From an uncultured Collinsella sp. (GTDB taxonomy: Bacteria > Actinomycetota > Coriobacteriia > Coriobacteriales > Coriobacteriaceae): a stretch of 60,085 bases of DNA. Positions 58,872 through 60,085 of this stretch are shown piece after piece. The notes beneath the pieces were generated by a model that saw nothing but the letters and a program-made list of their open reading frames with translations, was not told the origin of the DNA and ran no database searches. Numbering within the stretch: the stretch's first letter is position 1; the number at the start of each line of letters is the position of its first letter. The position numbers and the translations under genes were made by a program. The stretch is from positions 1 to 60,085 of the forward strand of contig CAUAWV010000010.1 of assembly GCA_958433005.1 (NCBI GenBank), written 5' to 3'.

Positions 58872-59903
58872 CTAGCGCTGAACGTAGGCGCGGACCAGCT
58901 CGTAGGTGTTACGCACGCCGTCGATGTGGCTGCGCTCATAGTTGTGGCTCGCATACACGCCGGGGCCGATCAGGCCGTGGCGAATGTCATAGCCGGCCGA
59001 GAGCGTGGCCTCGACGTCCGAACCGTAATGCGGATACACGTCGATGGCATAGTCGAGCTCAAGCTCGCGCGCGATGTTGGACAGCGTCGTCACCAGGTCG
59101 TAGTTGTACGGACCGCCCGAATCCTTGGCGCAAATCGAAACCATGCGCTCGGTGCAGCCTAAGTCGTCACCCACGCAGCCCATGTCCACGCTGATCATCT
59201 CGCGCGTGTCGGCCGGCACAAAGGCACCGCCGTGGCCGACTTCCTCGTACACCGTAAAGAGCAGCGATACCTTGCGCGAAAGCGTCACCTCGCCGTCAGC
59301 AACGGCGCGGGCCAGACCCAGCAGAATCGACGCGGACAGCTTGTCGTCAAGGAAGCGACTCTTGATGTAGCCACTCTCCGTCACCGTGGTACGCGGATCC
59401 ATGGCGATGATATCGCCCGTCTGAATACCCAGCTCGAGGACATCATCCTTGCTATCGACGTTCTCGTCGAGCAGGATTTCCATGTTCTTCTCGATGGTCT
59501 TAACCGGCTCATCGGCCACATGCGCCGAAGGCTCGGTGTTGAGAACCACACCCGTGTAGACATTGCCATCGCGCGTGTAAACGGTGCAGTTCTCGCCATC
59601 GGCCGTAGACCACTGATGCCCGCCGAGCGTCGTGGGACGCAAGCGACCATTGTCCTTGATGGAGCGCACCATGGCGCCCAGGGTATCGACATGGCTCGCC
59701 AACACGAGCGGTTCGCCCTCGCCGCCAAGCTCAACCAACACGTTGCCCTTGTTAGAACGCTCGGGCCCAAACCCCATCTCGCGCAACGTTTCCATTAGAT
59801 AATCAGTCGCCGCACGGGTATAGCCCGTAGGCGAGGCAATAGAAGTCAGCGTCTTAAGCTGGTCAGTAATAAAACCAAGCGTAGAATCCATTTGGGACAC
59901 CAT
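58872..59903 (-). CDS. M42 family metallo-aminopeptidase
   Basis: A 343-residue cobalt- or zinc-dependent aminopeptidase. Metal ligands are visible in LASHVDTLGAMV (His, Asp), FLDDKLSASI (Asp), TVYEEVGHGG (the catalytic Glu and adjacent Glu ligand) and the ISVDMGCVGDDLGC region. A final His lies in YASHNYERSH. These enzymes cut N-terminal residues from short peptides in the cytoplasm and form large dodecamers. GGAG lies before ATG 59903; an alternative ATG is four codons in. It is transcribed toward hipA but ended by a strong terminator. Confidence 0.95.
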   Translation of the reverse strand: MVSQMDSTLGFITDQLKTLTSIASPTGYTRAATDYLMETLREMGFGPERSNKGNVLVELGGEGEPLVLASHVDTLGAMVRSIKDNGRLRPTTLGGHQWSTADGENCTVYTRDGNVYTGVVLNTEPSAHVADEPVKTIEKNMEILLDENVDSKDDVLELGIQTGDIIAMDPRTTVTESGYIKSRFLDDKLSASILLGLARAVADGEVTLSRKVSLLFTVYEEVGHGGAFVPADTREMISVDMGCVGDDLGCTERMVSICAKDSGGPYNYDLVTTLSNIARELELDYAIDVYPHYGSDVEATLSAGYDIRHGLIGPGVYASHNYERSHIDGVRNTYELVRAYVQR

Positions 59904-60085
59904 CCACAACTCCAAAGTCAACATCCCGTAATCAGTAAAAGCCCCAACAACGATACCATCACGCACAAATATTTACCCAGCGAGATGACCCATCGAGCTC
60001 TTCCGAACAGCGCCCGCCCCGACAACGAGCCGGCGGGCCCCGCCCGTTAGCCCCAGAATCTTTCCGCAGGACAGAAGGAGGCCCC
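59904..60085. other. Right edge with a strong ribosome-binding site for a gene outside the window
   Basis: The region upstream of the M42 gene holds its promoter. AGAAGGAGG at 60073-60081 is an excellent plus-strand ribosome site with four bases left before the window ends, so a gene starting near 60086 or shortly after is expected. The product cannot be seen. Confidence 0.5.

Noticed and set aside
1..60085. tRNA, rRNA or CRISPR arrays
   Set aside because: Looked for cloverleaf-like segments with a CCA end, rRNA-like conserved blocks and regularly spaced direct repeats; none was evident by eye.

Overview
The window is a high-GC, gene-dense chromosomal segment, most likely from a Coriobacteriia member such as Collinsella (Actinomycetota). 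The organism call rests on overall gene style and content and was not tested by any search. Genes are mostly co-oriented on the minus strand, with ATG, GTG and TTG starts behind clear Shine-Dalgarno sequences. The content is mainly housekeeping, broken by a short accessory stretch at about 22.5-28 kb.

Layout. 0-2.6 kb: queuosine genes queH-queA and a DUF3267 membrane protein. 2.7-7.5 kb: a methionyl-tRNA-synthetase-like protein with altered motifs, an RsmB/RsmF-type rRNA methyltransferase, an unlisted 56-residue membrane protein and a TIM-barrel protein of unknown role. 7.5-11.8 kb: DegV, class III fructose bisphosphatase behind a 30-bp dyad, and two tandem GtrA proteins. 11.9-17 kb: two DUF4430 surface proteins, the larger also carrying a PQQ-like propeller, preceded by a cobalamin riboswitch. 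17-22.5 kb: UbiB kinase with a phasin-like partner, a C69 dipeptidase, and a folD-fchA pair in which FolD has lost its cyclohydrolase residues. 22.6-24.4 kb: two paralogous lipoproteins, each preceded by the same 19-nt element. 24.4-26 kb: an IS110 element. Its left-end RNA can be folded into a bridge-RNA-like structure whose loops match both genomic flanks. 26-28 kb: an ADP-ribosylglycohydrolase with a 73-residue companion, a 30-residue hydrophobic peptide, and a SHOCT protein split by a frameshift. 28-32 kb: a double zinc-ribbon protein, a CDF metal transporter and a single-pass membrane protein. 32-38.7 kb: formate-THF ligase, ruvCAB, a NAD-synthetase-like protein lacking catalytic motifs, and superoxide reductase. 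38.8-53.1 kb: SNF2 helicase, dnaE, addA and addB. 53.3-57.4 kb: YerC/TrpR-like regulator, a small membrane protein, and an Rrf2 regulator divergent from cysK and followed by mnmA. 57.4-59.9 kb: an HTH-HipA fusion and an M42 aminopeptidase. A strong ribosome-binding site at the right edge belongs to a gene just outside.

How the genes work together. Formate-THF ligase, FchA and FolD form the one-carbon route from formate to methylene-THF. QueA and QueH are the last two steps of queuosine synthesis. RuvABC and AddAB form a recombinational repair set next to the replicative polymerase. The Rrf2-cysK-mnmA block links cysteine supply to tRNA thiolation. The B12 riboswitch ties the DUF4430 surface proteins to cobalamin status.
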